Origin: Tropicimonas marinistellae
GTDB taxonomy: Bacteria; Pseudomonadota; Alphaproteobacteria; Rhodobacterales; Rhodobacteraceae
Reading direction: 5' to 3'
Assembly: GCF_001509585.1 (NCBI RefSeq)
Contig: NZ_LNCI01000007.1
Location: forward strand, 62,001-126,000
Length of the DNA: 64,000 nt
Shown: piece by piece, positions 47,117 to 56,808 of the stretch
How the letters are laid out: each line of letters starts with the position of its first letter
Position numbering within the stretch: the first letter of the stretch is position 1
The notes under the pieces: generated by a model
Seen by the model: only the letters and a program-made list of their open reading frames with translations
What the model was told of the DNA's origin: nothing
The model's database searches: none
Position numbers and translations under genes: made by a program

Positions 47117-47974
47117 ATGACCGCTATGGAATTCGATCCGGTGGCCTACAAACGCGCCACGACCCGCCAGTGGCAGAACGCCGCCAAGGCCTGGAGCGCG
47201 TGGGGCGGAACCCTTCGCACGTGGCTTGGCCCCGCGACCGAGATCATGATCGACAGTGCCGAGATCCGCGAAGGTGCCAGCGTTCTCGACGTGGCCGCGG
47301 GCGCCGGCGATCAATCCATGCAGGTTGCCGACAGGGTGGGCGCGGATGGGTACGTTCTGGCCACTGACATCTCCTCGAACATCCTCGACCACGCCGCGGC
47401 CAATGCCCGTGCCAACGGCTACGGTCAGATCGATTTCCAAGTGATGGACGGCGAAGAACTGACAACGTCCCCGGAGCGTTTCGACGCCGTAGTCTCGCGC
47501 GTCGGATTGATCTATTTCCCTGACCAGATGAAGGCGCTCGCCGGTATCCGCAGGGCACTGAAGCCGCGCGGCTGGTTTGCGGCGATTGTCTATTCGACGC
47601 CGGAGAAGAATGGGTTTTTCTCGATCCCGGTCAACATCATCCGCAAGGCCGCGCAACTGCCACCCCCTGCCAAGGGGCAACCCGGCCCGTTCAGCCTTGG
47701 CCAGCCCGGCGTGCTGGCCGACTGCCTGGCCCAGGCCGGGTTCCGCAACATCCGCGAGCGGACGATTGCGGCCCCCCTGGACCTTCCAAGTGCATCCGAA
47801 TGTGTTCGCTTCGAACGCGAGAGTTTCGGCGCCCTGCACGAGATGCTGAAGGGGCTGGAAAAGCAGGAGCAATCCCGCGTCTGGGACATGATCGAAAGCG
47901 CGCTGCAGAGCTTTGAAAACGGGATCGGTTTCTCGGGCCCCTGCGAGTTGATCGTCGTCGCCGGTCAGAAATGA
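47117..47974 (+). CDS. Class I SAM-dependent methyltransferase
   Basis: The 285-residue protein has a Rossmann methyltransferase core: SVLDVAAGAGDQSMQVA (SAM loop), VLATDISSNILDHAAANARA (acidic residue), and MDGEELTTSPERFDAVVSRV. Similar proteins methylate small molecules such as quinones or arsenite; the latter's cysteine set is absent. A GGGAG site supports the ATG. It is first in a three-gene run with a nitrilase (32 bp downstream) and a GFA protein. Confidence 0.87.
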   Translation: MTAMEFDPVAYKRATTRQWQNAAKAWSAWGGTLRTWLGPATEIMIDSAEIREGASVLDVAAGAGDQSMQVADRVGADGYVLATDISSNILDHAAANARANGYGQIDFQVMDGEELTTSPERFDAVVSRVGLIYFPDQMKALAGIRRALKPRGWFAAIVYSTPEKNGFFSIPVNIIRKAAQLPPPAKGQPGPFSLGQPGVLADCLAQAGFRNIRERTIAAPLDLPSASECVRFERESFGALHEMLKGLEKQEQSRVWDMIESALQSFENGIGFSGPCELIVVAGQK

Positions 47975-48006
47975 CCCATCGGACCACCCAAATCAGGAGA
48001 AGCAAA

Positions 48007-48945
48007 ATGCCGAACAAGATTGCCGTTATCCAGAGCCCGCCCGTCCTGCTGAAGCTGGAAAGGTCGATGGAACGCGCTGTTGCCAGCATCGAAGAAGCCG
48101 CAGCGAACGGTGCCGAGCTTGCCGTTTTTCCCGAGGCCTTCCTGCCCGGCTACCCCACCTGGATCTGGCGCCTGCGCCCCGGTGGGGACATGGGGCTTTC
48201 GGGCACCATCCACCGGCGCCTGCGCGAGAATGCCGTCGACATCGGCAAAGGCGATCTGGCCCCGCTCTGCGAGGCTGCTGCGAAACACAACATCACCGTC
48301 GTCATGGGCATGAGCGAGGTCGATGGCCAATTCAGTGGCAGCACGCTTTACAACACGGTTGTCGTCATCGGGCCGGATGGAACCCTGCTGAACCGGCACC
48401 GCAAACTGCTGGCGACCAACCCGGAGCGCATGGTCTGGGGCCATGGTGATGCCAGCGGGCTGCGGGTGATCGAGACGCCCGTGGGACGCATCGGCACGCT
48501 GCTGTGCTGGGAAAACTACATGCCGCTCTCGCGCTTCGCGCTCTACGCGCAGAACCTCGACATACTCGTCGCCCCGACATGGGATTGTGGCGAGGCCTGG
48601 CTTGCCTCGATGCGCCACATCGCACGTGAGGGCGGTTGCTGGGTGGTGTCGCTGGCCACGGCCCTCAACGAACGCGATATCCCTGCAGATTTCCCGAACC
48701 GCGAAGAGCTGTTCGGCGAGGACGGCTGGGTCTGCGATGGCGACGCGGTGGTCATGGAGCCCTTTGGCGGCCCGGTGGCAGGACCGCTCCACCGTAGACA
48801 GGAAGTTCTCTATGCCGAGATCGACGCCTCCAGGGCCGCCTCGGCACGCCGGTCGCTTGATGTGGCCGGACATTATGGGCGGCCGGATATCTTCAACCTT
48901 TCGGTCAACCGTGCGCCCATGCAGCCGGTGTCGTTCACCGGATAA
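48007..48945 (+). CDS. Nitrilase-family carbon-nitrogen hydrolase
   Basis: The 312-residue enzyme carries the Glu-Lys-Cys triad: VFPEAFLPGYPTWIW (Glu), LLNRHRKLLATN (Lys) and GTLLCWENYMPLSRFA (Cys). The CWENYMPL context is that of true nitrilases and cyanide hydratases rather than amidases, so the substrate is probably an aliphatic or aryl nitrile. Active forms are usually helical filaments. An AGGAGAAGC ribosome site precedes the ATG at 48007. The neighbours (methyltransferase, GFA) suggest a small catabolic or detoxifying pathway. Confidence 0.9.
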   Translation: MPNKIAVIQSPPVLLKLERSMERAVASIEEAAANGAELAVFPEAFLPGYPTWIWRLRPGGDMGLSGTIHRRLRENAVDIGKGDLAPLCEAAAKHNITVVMGMSEVDGQFSGSTLYNTVVVIGPDGTLLNRHRKLLATNPERMVWGHGDASGLRVIETPVGRIGTLLCWENYMPLSRFALYAQNLDILVAPTWDCGEAWLASMRHIAREGGCWVVSLATALNERDIPADFPNREELFGEDGWVCDGDAVVMEPFGGPVAGPLHRRQEVLYAEIDASRAASARRSLDVAGHYGRPDIFNLSVNRAPMQPVSFTG

Positions 48946-48971
48946 CCCTCTGGCAAGGAAGGAGACATGAC

Positions 48972-49403
48972 ATGACTGGTTCAACCTACAAGGGGCAATG
49001 CTTCTGCGGCTCAGTGAAAATCGAGGTCTGCGGAACACCGGAAGGTATGGGATATTGCCACTGCGAAAGCTGCCGCAGCTGGTCCGCTTCCCCGGTCAAC
49101 GGGTTCACACTGTGGAACCCCGAAAACCTGACAATCACTGAGGGCGCCGAGCATGTGGGCCAATATCACAAGACGGAGAACAGCCACCGGAAGTTCTGCA
49201 CCAAATGCGGCGGCCACCTGATGACCGATCATCCCGGCATGGGGCTGGTGGACATCTATTCGGCCATGCTGCCCGAGCTCGCATTCGAGCCGGGACTGCA
49301 CGTCCACTATGGCGAGAAAGTACTGCGCATCCCCGACGGATTGCCGAAATTCGCGGATCTTCCCGGTGACTTCGGAGGATCCGATCAGCAACTCCCCGAA
49401 TAG
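48972..49403 (+). CDS. GFA/CENP-V-fold zinc protein
   Basis: The 143-residue protein has the GFA-family cysteines: QCFCGSVKIEVCG, YCHCESCRSWSASP and RKFCTKCGGHLM. They bind one or two zinc ions in the CENP-V fold. The best known member (Gfa) was said to speed glutathione-formaldehyde adduct formation; most members have no proven role. It follows the nitrilase by 26 bp with AAGGAGAC before the ATG. Formaldehyde handling next to nitrile hydrolysis is a possible but unproven link. Confidence 0.86.
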   Translation: MTGSTYKGQCFCGSVKIEVCGTPEGMGYCHCESCRSWSASPVNGFTLWNPENLTITEGAEHVGQYHKTENSHRKFCTKCGGHLMTDHPGMGLVDIYSAMLPELAFEPGLHVHYGEKVLRIPDGLPKFADLPGDFGGSDQQLPE

Positions 49404-49858
49404 GACGCCGGTTGCGGGAAAAGGCAAGAAGTCCCGACCATCTAATGGGCGGCCACGGTTGATCCGTAGGTCGCCCGAAACCATCTGGTGTTTCGAACAA
49501 CACCGGACATTCGTTCAGAGCGCGGCGAACTTCCGCTAATTGAATGTGCCGACTGCTTCACCGGCGGTGATAGCCTCCAAGGGGTGCTGTCATTTGTGGA
49601 CGGCTCCGGTTTTGCAAGGGATTTTTTTTGAATGACGTGGATCGAAGCAGGTTGCGGTCATTTGTCCGGCCTGTGTGCGCAGCGCATGTGACCGCTGGCC
49701 CTGATTAAGTCCGCTTGCCGGGTCCCTATCAGACTATCGAGCTGTGACGCCCTGGCAGCACCTCGGGGTGTTCCGGCAGCGGTCCCGTCGAGCATCATCA
49801 CTCTCTTCTGCACTTGCATCTCGTCGCGACACCGCTGGGCGCCGCTTTTCTCCCTCGT
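49404..49858. other. Spacer after GFA gene
   Basis: About 455 bp between GFA and the IS110 remnant with only short Arg/Ser-rich frames. A run of eight T occurs at about 49622-49629 after a purine-rich stretch, with no clear stem before it. From 49740 the minus strand begins to show low-grade transposase-like sequence. Confidence 0.4.
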
Positions 49859-50600
49859 TCAGATGGCAGGTGCGGTCCTGTAGCTCTCTCCCTTCACGAG
49901 CAGCGCCCAGGCTGTTCGGGCGGTCTTGTTGGCCACCGCCACGGTCACGAGCCGTGTCGGTTTGCGTTCGAGAAGTGATCTGACCCAGGCACCGCTCCGC
50001 GTGTCTTTCGTTCCGGCGCGCCGTGTCACCGAGGTGGCGCCGACGACCAGCAATCTGCGTAGATAGCCGTCGCCCATCTTCGAGACTCGCCCCAGCCGCT
50101 CCTTGCCGCCTGAAGAGTTCTGTCGCAAGAAGAGCTTGAGCCAGGCCGCAAACTGCCGACCCGATTTGAGTACGGATGGGACCGGCACGGTGGCCGCAAT
50201 CGCAATGGCGGTAATGATGCCTACGCCCGGGACCGTCTCGAGCCGCTGGCTCGTAGCGCACTGCCGATGCCACTCCACCAGCTTCCGTTAAATCTTGCCG
50301 ATCTCTTCGACCAGGGTCTCAAGCTGCGCGGCCAGGGGCAGAAGTGCCGACCGGGCGAGAGCTGGCAGGCCCAGCCCGTCATCGGGATCGCTCAGTCGCC
50401 GAACGAGCTCGATGACCTTCCGTGGTCCCTACGCGGTGATCATCCCAAACTCCGCCAGATGTGCCCGGATTGCATTGAGGATCATCGATCTCTGACGCTT
50501 CAGCAGGACTCGCGACCGGTGCAGAACGAGGATCGCCTGTCCGCACCTTGCCCTGTCGCAAGCCAAGTTCTCCTGACATGGCCCTTCAGCAGCAACTGCT
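49859..50600 (-). pseudogene. IS110-family transposase, broken
   Basis: The minus-strand frame 50278-49859 reads RLETVPGVGIITAIAIAATV, SGRQFAAWLKLFLRQNSSGG, KERLGRVSKMGDGYLRRLLV and TARTAWALLVKGESY, the typical C-terminal Transposase_20 domain of IS110. Upstream, 50280-50600, other frames hold decayed middle-domain sequence with stops. No intact N-terminal DEDD domain is seen. It marks an old insertion between the nitrilase cluster and the sterol-desaturase gene. Confidence 0.8.
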
Positions 50601-50885
50601 ACACGCGCTTGCGTTGGCGGACGGACCGATTCTGGTTAGCTCAAGAACCGATTCACCGGCGAGACTGAAAGTCGGCAGTTTCTACAAGTTCTGAGATTTT
50701 CGGGCGTTTCATTGGCGCAGTCGTTTCATTTCATCTCATTTTTGGCGCGGGATGGTATTTTTTGATACTTTTATGGCATTTAATTTCATCATTTCTTGAT
50801 TTGGTACGGGTCAACCTGTCAAGAAAAATGAGTGTAGCGCGCAATGAAGCCAAGAAACTCCGGCGCCACACTGGGAGGGAAACGC

Positions 50886-51914
50886 ATGGATGATCTGGAA
50901 TACGGGACCCGCGACAAGCGCGGAAACTGGGCGCCGAACACAACCCTCGAAGTTGCGCCCTTCTGGACGGGCAATTGGAACAAGATGGGTCAATTCCTGA
51001 AGGAGTTCATCTGGCCCTGGAACGCCCTACACATGGCGACTGCCCTACTGTATTGGGTCTTTGTCCTCCCCGACATCGAGACCATGAAAACCATATCGTG
51101 GTCCTGGGCGCTTTACCTCTTAGCTGTGAATGCCGTCGGCATTTTCCTTTTGTATGGCGCCATCGAGTTCTTCTACTACGTGAAGCGGAAGCAGAGGACG
51201 CGCTTTAAGTACAACGCCAAGTTCCCCTCCGAGAACCCGTCTGACGTGTTCTGGTTCAAGAGTCAGAACCTCGATAACTTTTTGCGAAGCTTCTTCATCG
51301 GCATTCCGATCTGGACGGCGGTCGAAGTCGTCATGCTCTGGTGCTTCGCGAACGGCATTCATGTCTTCGGCTGGGTCAATTGGCAGGAGAACTGGCTCTG
51401 GCTTACCTTGCTGACGCTGCTCGTCCCGGCGATCCACGAGATTCATTTCTTTGGCATCCACCGGCTGATCCATACGCCGGCACTTTACAAGTGGATCCAC
51501 TCGGTTCACCACAACTCAATCAACCCTTCGCCCTGGTCGTCGCTCAGCATGCACCCGGTGGAGCACGCACTCTATTTCGGAGAGGTTGTCTGGCATCTGA
51601 TCATCCCGTCGAACCCTATAGTGATGATGTTTAACAGCCATGTCCTCGGCTACGGCGCACTCAATGGGCATATCGGTTTCGACAAGCTCGAACTCACAGA
51701 GGAAACACCGCTCGATAGCCACGCCTACGCGCATTACCTGCACCACAAGTACTTCGAAGTGAACTACGGCGCAGACGGCCTCGTGCCGCTCGATAAATGG
51801 TTCGGCTATTGGCATGACGGCTCGCAGGAAGCCGACGAGAAGATGAAGGCTCGGTTCCGAAAGAAGAAAGAGCGTGTGAAGGCCAATCAGGCGTCAGCGA
51901 AACCGGCAAAATAA
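50886..51914 (+). CDS. Fatty acid hydroxylase/sterol desaturase-family membrane enzyme
   Basis: The 342-residue protein has four or five hydrophobic segments and the histidine-box set of the di-iron hydroxylase superfamily: HEIHFFGIHRLIH, WIHSVHHNSINP and HAYAHYLHHKYFE. Such enzymes hydroxylate or desaturate lipids in the membrane. The lipid substrate is not clear. A GGGAGGG site decides for the ATG at 50886 rather than 50844. It is upstream of and in the same direction as a sugar ABC transporter, but a possible terminator follows it. Confidence 0.87.
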   Translation: MDDLEYGTRDKRGNWAPNTTLEVAPFWTGNWNKMGQFLKEFIWPWNALHMATALLYWVFVLPDIETMKTISWSWALYLLAVNAVGIFLLYGAIEFFYYVKRKQRTRFKYNAKFPSENPSDVFWFKSQNLDNFLRSFFIGIPIWTAVEVVMLWCFANGIHVFGWVNWQENWLWLTLLTLLVPAIHEIHFFGIHRLIHTPALYKWIHSVHHNSINPSPWSSLSMHPVEHALYFGEVVWHLIIPSNPIVMMFNSHVLGYGALNGHIGFDKLELTEETPLDSHAYAHYLHHKYFEVNYGADGLVPLDKWFGYWHDGSQEADEKMKARFRKKKERVKANQASAKPAK

Positions 51915-51920
51915 GGTTAG

Positions 51921-51949
51921 GGGCGTGTGGGCGAAGGCAAGCCACGCCC
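51921..51949 (+). terminator. Possible terminator after the desaturase gene
   Basis: GGGCGTG (51921-51927) pairs with CACGCCC (51943-51949) around a 15-base loop just after the stop. There is no T-run, so rho-independent activity is uncertain. Confidence 0.35.
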
Positions 51950-52001
51950 ATGACAATAAGAGCAATCGCCGCAGCGTCGGCACTTAAGGGAGGAGACCAA
52001 A

Positions 52002-52964
52002 ATGAAACTAAGCAACATCCTTGTTGCGGCCGCGACCGCAGCCGTAGTGGGCACAACATCGATGGCGGCGGATATCTTTGTCGTTGGGGGCAAACCGGAC
52101 GACCCGTTCTGGTCCCGCGTCAAGAAAGGTGCCGAGGATGCAGGCCGCGTTGCGGAGGCCCAGGGCGGCTCAGTCACCTGGCTCGGCCCGCAGAACTACG
52201 ACAATCTTGGCCCGGATGCTGCCGAATTGATCCGTCAAGCCATCGACCAGGGCGCAGACGCCATCGTCGGCCCGAACTGGGTACCCGAAGCCATGGACCC
52301 GGCATTCCAGGCCGTAGTCGATGCCGGTATCCCGCTCGTGATATACAACGCCGGTGGCATCGAGGCGGCGGATCGCCTCGGCGCGATGAATTATGTCGGT
52401 GCGGTTGACTACAAGTCGGGCTACGCGGGTGGCGAATACCTCGCCAAGGCGGGCCACACGAACGGAGCCTGCGTAAATACTCTTCCGGGCGCGGCCAACA
52501 TCGAGGCCTTCTGCAACGGTTTCAACGATGGGATGTCCGACAACAGCGGCACCGGTTCGGTTCTGCAACTGCCCGCGACCGCTTTCGGCGACTCGACGGC
52601 AGTCGCTCAGGCCGTACGCGCGCATCTTCTGCAGAACCCGGACATCAATGCGATGTTCGCCATTGGCGACCAAGACACCAACGCGACGATCAGCGGTATC
52701 CAACAGGCGGGCAAGACGGGATCGGTTCACGTCTGCGGCATGAACTTCAATGACTCAATCCTGGCCAATATCCAGAGCGGTACGCAGGCCTGTGCCATCG
52801 ACCAGCAGGGATACCAGCAGGGCTTCTTCGCCGTCTCTATCCTAAACAACCACGTGATGTACGGCACAACGATCCCGACCCGTGAAATCCTCACTGGACC
52901 GGGTGTGGTCGACGCAAGCAATGTCGACCTGGTAATTGCAGGAGTCGAGGCAGGCGCGCGCTAG
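52002..52964 (+). CDS. ABC transporter sugar-binding protein (ribose type)
   Basis: The 320-residue periplasmic protein has a signal peptide (ILVAAATAAVVGTTSMAA) and the Peripla_BP_4 fold seen in ribose/xylose/fructose receptors: VGGKPDDPFWSRVKKGAEDA, the ligand-loop region NWVPEAMDPAFQAVVDAGIP and DQDTNATISGIQQAGK. An AAGGGAGGAG site precedes the ATG. It heads an operon with two permeases and an ATPase. Ligand identity is not fixed by sequence; nearby polyol dehydrogenases suggest a sugar or sugar alcohol. Confidence 0.9.
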   Translation: MKLSNILVAAATAAVVGTTSMAADIFVVGGKPDDPFWSRVKKGAEDAGRVAEAQGGSVTWLGPQNYDNLGPDAAELIRQAIDQGADAIVGPNWVPEAMDPAFQAVVDAGIPLVIYNAGGIEAADRLGAMNYVGAVDYKSGYAGGEYLAKAGHTNGACVNTLPGAANIEAFCNGFNDGMSDNSGTGSVLQLPATAFGDSTAVAQAVRAHLLQNPDINAMFAIGDQDTNATISGIQQAGKTGSVHVCGMNFNDSILANIQSGTQACAIDQQGYQQGFFAVSILNNHVMYGTTIPTREILTGPGVVDASNVDLVIAGVEAGAR

Positions 52965-53081
52965 GTGCCATCGAAAGTGCGGGCCGCTTGGAAACACCAA
53001 CACCACAGTGGCTCGCAAACCAAAGAACCAAAGCCCTCGCGCGAGCCAACAGGCAATCGGCGCAACCGGAGAAACAGACAG

Positions 53082-54101
53082 GTGTCGTCGCAAATACAAA
53101 CCGTTGCACAAGGACTCTCGCTAGGGCGCATCGCTCGGCGTCCCGAGACCGGATCGCTCATTGGGTTCGTTGTGGTCTTCGCTTTCTTCGCCGTTCTCGG
53201 AGGTCCGGTGTTCATGGGCGCACCCGGATGGTCGAGTTGGCTCAACATCGCGGCCGAGGTAGGGATCATTGCATTGCCCGTCGGGCTTTTAATGATCTCG
53301 GGCGAATTCGACATTTCGGTGGGTTCCGTCGTTCCGGCGGCGTCTATGATGACGGCCATGCTCGCGGGCCACTACGATCTTCCGGCCCTTGTCGCCATCA
53401 CGGGCGGCCTTTGCGTTGGGTTAATTATAGGGCTCGTTAACGGCCTTCTGGTTACGCGCACCACCATCCCCTCCCTGATCGTTACCATCGGGGTGATGTT
53501 TGCGGTCATGGGCCTTACGCTGGGGTTCGCAGTTTTGATCCGGGGTTCGACCAGTGTCTCCTACGTTCCGGACCCGTTAACAAAAGCCCTTCTCGGGCAG
53601 TTCATCAACGGCATGTTCAGCGTTTCCATCCTCTGGTGGCTGGGAATTGTGGCGGCGTTCTTCTACGTGCTTCATATTTCGCCCATCGGGAATTGGATAT
53701 TCGCCATCGGCGGCGATCGCGAGAGCGCGCGAAATGCCGGCATTCCGACCGGTCAGGTGACGATCGGTCTGTTCATGGCATCCGGGTTTTGCGCGGCATT
53801 CGTTGGCGTCACGCAGGTCATGACCTACCAGCAGGCGCAGGTCGCTGGTGGACAGTCTTTTATCTTCAACTCGATTATGTGTGTGGTTATTGGCGGTGTA
53901 CTTCTTACCGGCGGTGCAGGGTCAATCATCGGGATCCTCCTCGGCACCATGACTTTCGCTGTCGTCAACCAAGGCGTCTTCTTTGCCGCACTAGACCCCA
54001 ATATCGGGTCGATCATCGTCGGCGCGCTTCTCTTGGCGGCCGTGCTTTCTAACGACACGTTCCGAACGCTGGCCTTGCGAGCAGCGGCGAAGAAATCATG
54101 A
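53082..54101 (+). CDS. ABC transporter permease, sugar type (first)
   Basis: The 339-residue membrane protein belongs to the RbsC/XylH permease family, with about eight to ten hydrophobic segments and GEFDISVGSVVPAASMMTA and GLVNGLLVTRTTIPSLIVTI. I chose the GTG at 53082 (VSSQIQTVAQG, GGAG upstream); a start at 52965 would add 39 Arg/Pro/Gln-rich residues that look non-coding. It lies between the binding protein and a second permease. Confidence 0.85.
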   Translation: MSSQIQTVAQGLSLGRIARRPETGSLIGFVVVFAFFAVLGGPVFMGAPGWSSWLNIAAEVGIIALPVGLLMISGEFDISVGSVVPAASMMTAMLAGHYDLPALVAITGGLCVGLIIGLVNGLLVTRTTIPSLIVTIGVMFAVMGLTLGFAVLIRGSTSVSYVPDPLTKALLGQFINGMFSVSILWWLGIVAAFFYVLHISPIGNWIFAIGGDRESARNAGIPTGQVTIGLFMASGFCAAFVGVTQVMTYQQAQVAGGQSFIFNSIMCVVIGGVLLTGGAGSIIGILLGTMTFAVVNQGVFFAALDPNIGSIIVGALLLAAVLSNDTFRTLALRAAAKKS

Positions 54102-54111
54102 GGACGCGCGA

Positions 54112-55146
54112 ATGGAGATGATGTCTGCATTACTCCGACGCCCGGCTGCGGCCTCAATTCTCAGCCTGGTCGGTGTGTTGGCCTTCTATGTAATCTTCGG
54201 CGGCGTCGATCTCGGCAAGCTTCTCAATGCCGCAAGCTGGGTTAATTACGCCGCCCGCATTGGCATCGTCGCGATCCCAGTCGGTCTTCTTATGGTTTCG
54301 GGAGAGATCGATATCTCGATTGGCGCGATGATCCCAGCAGGTGCCATGTCGGCTGCGATTATCACGGGCTACTACGAGTTTCCAATGATCTTCGGTATCT
54401 TGGGAGCTATCGGAATCGGCGTGATGGTCGGGCTGATCAACGGCATTCTTGCCGTGCGAACAACTGTGCCGACGTTGATCATCACGCTTGCGACGCTGGT
54501 TGCGATGCAGGGCGTTGTTCTAGCGGGATCTAAACTTCTGACTGGCAGCGCGTCTGTACCTCTGACTGCGCCGGGCTGGGCCAAGACCATTTTTGGTCAG
54601 CTAATGTTCGGTGGCAGTCATCAGGTCATCATCGTCTGGTGGGTAATCTTCGCAGTGGTATTCTGGTTCGTACTGCACCAAACCAGATACGGAAACTGGA
54701 TCTTTGCTATGGGTGGCGACAAGGAAAGCGCGCGCAATGCAGGTATTCCGGTAAACCGTATGACCATTGTACTCTTTGTCCTCACTGCAACCTCTGCCTC
54801 GTTCGTCGGTATGTGCCACGCGATCCTGTTCAACTCCGCGCAGGTCTCGGGTGGCATGAACGATATCTTCAACATAATTGTCAGCGTTGTCGTGGGTGGT
54901 GTACTTCTGACCGGAGGATTTGGGTCGGTGCCCGGTGTGTTTGTCGGAACGCTCACGTTCGCGATCGTCATCAAGGGAATCGATTTCACTACTATCGACC
55001 GAAACTGGTCGAATCTTATCATCGGAGTGATGCTCCTCACTGCCGTCGCCATGAACGAAAGTTTCCGCAAGCTCGCGTTGACCGCTGTATTGGGGAAGAA
55101 AGAGAATGCGGGCGATAGCGTTGTGGCAGTTGCAAAGAACAACTGA
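54112..55146 (+). CDS. ABC transporter permease, sugar type (second)
   Basis: The 344-residue protein is a paralog of the upstream permease: [40 protein letters not shown] and [20 protein letters not shown]. Two different permeases in one operon point to a heterodimeric channel. It starts 11 bp after the first permease and ends 12 bp before the ATPase gene. Confidence 0.9.
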   Translation: MEMMSALLRRPAAASILSLVGVLAFYVIFGGVDLGKLLNAASWVNYAARIGIVAIPVGLLMVSGEIDISIGAMIPAGAMSAAIITGYYEFPMIFGILGAIGIGVMVGLINGILAVRTTVPTLIITLATLVAMQGVVLAGSKLLTGSASVPLTAPGWAKTIFGQLMFGGSHQVIIVWWVIFAVVFWFVLHQTRYGNWIFAMGGDKESARNAGIPVNRMTIVLFVLTATSASFVGMCHAILFNSAQVSGGMNDIFNIIVSVVVGGVLLTGGFGSVPGVFVGTLTFAIVIKGIDFTTIDRNWSNLIIGVMLLTAVAMNESFRKLALTAVLGKKENAGDSVVAVAKNN

Positions 55147-55157
55147 GGGCCAAACCA

Positions 55158-55982
55158 ATGTCTGAAAACACACCTGTCCTGGAAATGCGCAATGTTGATA
55201 AGAGCTTTGGCCCCATCGATGTGCTGCACGAAATCTCGCTCAAGGTGCATGAGGGAGAAGTTCTCTGCCTTCTGGGCGACAACGGCGCCGGCAAGTCGAC
55301 CCTGATTAAAACACTCTCCGGCGTCCATCAGCCGACGCGCGGCGAGATGCTGATGGACAGCAAGCTGGTGAATTTCCAAAATCCCCGCGAAGCCCATGAT
55401 ATGGGCATAGCCACTGTTCACCAGTTCGGCGGCACCTACCCGCTAATGTCCGTCGGGCGCAATTTCTTCGCCGGCGTCGAGCCGACCAAGGGCTTCGGGC
55501 CATTCAAGATCTTCGACCGCAAGAAGGCCAACAGAATTGCGGTGGAGCAAGTACAGAAGTTCGGCATTACCCGGATTACCGACGGTGACCGGCTGGTGGG
55601 CGGCCTTTCGGGCGGCGAACGCCAGTCCTTGGCAATTGCCCGGGCGGTGTATTTTGGGGCCCGTGTTCTGATCTTAGACGAGCCAACCGCTGCCCTTGGT
55701 GTGAAGCAGGCTGCGCATGTGTTGCGCATCGTCAACGAGGCGAAGAAACGGGGGCTAGCAGTTATCTTCATCACCCACCAGGTGATGCATGCCATGGCGG
55801 TTGGAGATCATTTCGCGGTTCTCATCCGTGGCGCCATCGCGGCCGACTTTCGAAAGGGCGACAAGTCCCGTGAGGAGATCGCCGATCTCATGGCTGGCGG
55901 AGAATCCATGGCAGACCTCGAAGCTAGCATCGAAGGTTATATGGAAACGCACGGCGGTCACGTGCCGCCGCCTGCCCATTGA
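55158..55982 (+). CDS. ABC transporter ATPase, single-domain sugar type
   Basis: The 274-residue protein has a Walker [18 protein letters not shown]-loop in [10 protein letters not shown], signature [15 protein letters not shown], Walker [13 protein letters not shown] and a switch His in IFITHQVMH. It has only one nucleotide-binding domain, unlike two-domain RbsA/XylG, and is like FrcA. The dimer would power the permease pair. It is the last gene before transposon debris. Confidence 0.91.
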   Translation: MSENTPVLEMRNVDKSFGPIDVLHEISLKVHEGEVLCLLGDNGAGKSTLIKTLSGVHQPTRGEMLMDSKLVNFQNPREAHDMGIATVHQFGGTYPLMSVGRNFFAGVEPTKGFGPFKIFDRKKANRIAVEQVQKFGITRITDGDRLVGGLSGGERQSLAIARAVYFGARVLILDEPTAALGVKQAAHVLRIVNEAKKRGLAVIFITHQVMHAMAVGDHFAVLIRGAIAADFRKGDKSREEIADLMAGGESMADLEASIEGYMETHGGHVPPPAH

Positions 55983-56061
55983 TGGCTCGAATGGCGTAAA
56001 CCTGCTGGGCCATCCCATAGTTGATCTGAAAGGAGGCTGTCAGACTGATGAGAACCGGTCT

Positions 56062-56310
56062 CTACAAGGGCAAGATCGCTTTCTCTTGTGTCGCGCCGAC
56101 TTGGCGCCACTCGGCGAGAGCGGCGGCGAGGTTGAGCTTGAAATCCTGACGTGAGTAGAGGTGGTGCTCCTGATAGAAATGGTTTTGGACCGAGGCGTGG
56201 ACGGCGGCAAACTTCGCATTCGCCGCAAGCGTTGCATTGCCCTCTCTCGTCGTAGAAATGGCAGGTGCGAATTCTCCGCCCGGTCGTTCCGCCATTGACC
56301 TTTTTCATGC
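56062..56310 (-). pseudogene. IS6-family transposase C-terminus, frameshifted
   Basis: On the minus strand the frame begins NDRAENSHLPFLRRERAMQR and, after a +1 shift near 56225, continues KFAAVHASVQNHFYQEHHLY, SRQDFKLNLAAALAEWRQVG. Joined, these match the C-terminal end of IS6/IS26-type transposases (RAENSHxPxRRRER...HAxVxNxF..). The frame shift and lack of the N-terminal two thirds show it is dead. Confidence 0.75.
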
Positions 56311-56425
56311 GTAAGCAGCGGCTGAGCCCCGCGTTATAGCTTCGACCGTCGGCTGCGAGATCACTTCCATCTCATGACGGGGAGTGCGTTTCACAATGTA
56401 TGCGTAGAATTCGTTTCTCAGATCG

Positions 56426-56700
56426 TTGGGCGTCGAGATCTACGCTTCCGGGCACCGGCGGTGGCCGGATGAGGTGAAGGCGCAGGTTGTTGCGGAGACG
56501 CTGGAACCGGGTGCGTCATTGAACGCCGTAGCGGAGCGGTATGATGTTCTTCCGAACCAGCTCTCGGCATGGCGTCGACTGGCGAAGCAGGGGAAGCTGG
56601 TTTTTCCGGCGCCGGAGGTCGAGGAGCCGTTTTTTGCGCCGTTGGTTTTGTGTGAGGCGGAGCCGGAGAAACCGCCCCGAGAGATGGTCACAGCGATCAA
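56426..56700 (+). pseudogene. IS66-family accessory protein (TnpA/OrfA) fragment
   Basis: The frame reads SGHRRWPDEVKAQVVAETLE, PGASLNAVAERYDVLPNQLS, AWRRLAKQGKLVFPAPEVEE then FFAPLVL, matching the IS66 TnpA helix-turn-helix protein. After about 56700 the match is lost and unrelated codons follow. No TnpB or TnpC is nearby. It is a truncated remnant. Confidence 0.78.
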
Positions 56701-56808
56701 GGCATTCGGATCGTGGTCGGCGCGGTCTGTATTCTCGAGGCTGGCCGTTTCCAACTCGCCGAACGTGGTCAATCACACCGGTCATTCGTCACTCACGCGC
56801 CCGGCCTA

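Larger units (their letters stand above)
55983..56808. other. Transposon debris between transporter and ROK gene
   Basis: This 0.8-kb region has two recognisable fragments (IS6 transposase C-terminus, IS66 OrfA) and otherwise shadow frames. No intact element or target duplication is visible. Confidence 0.6.
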
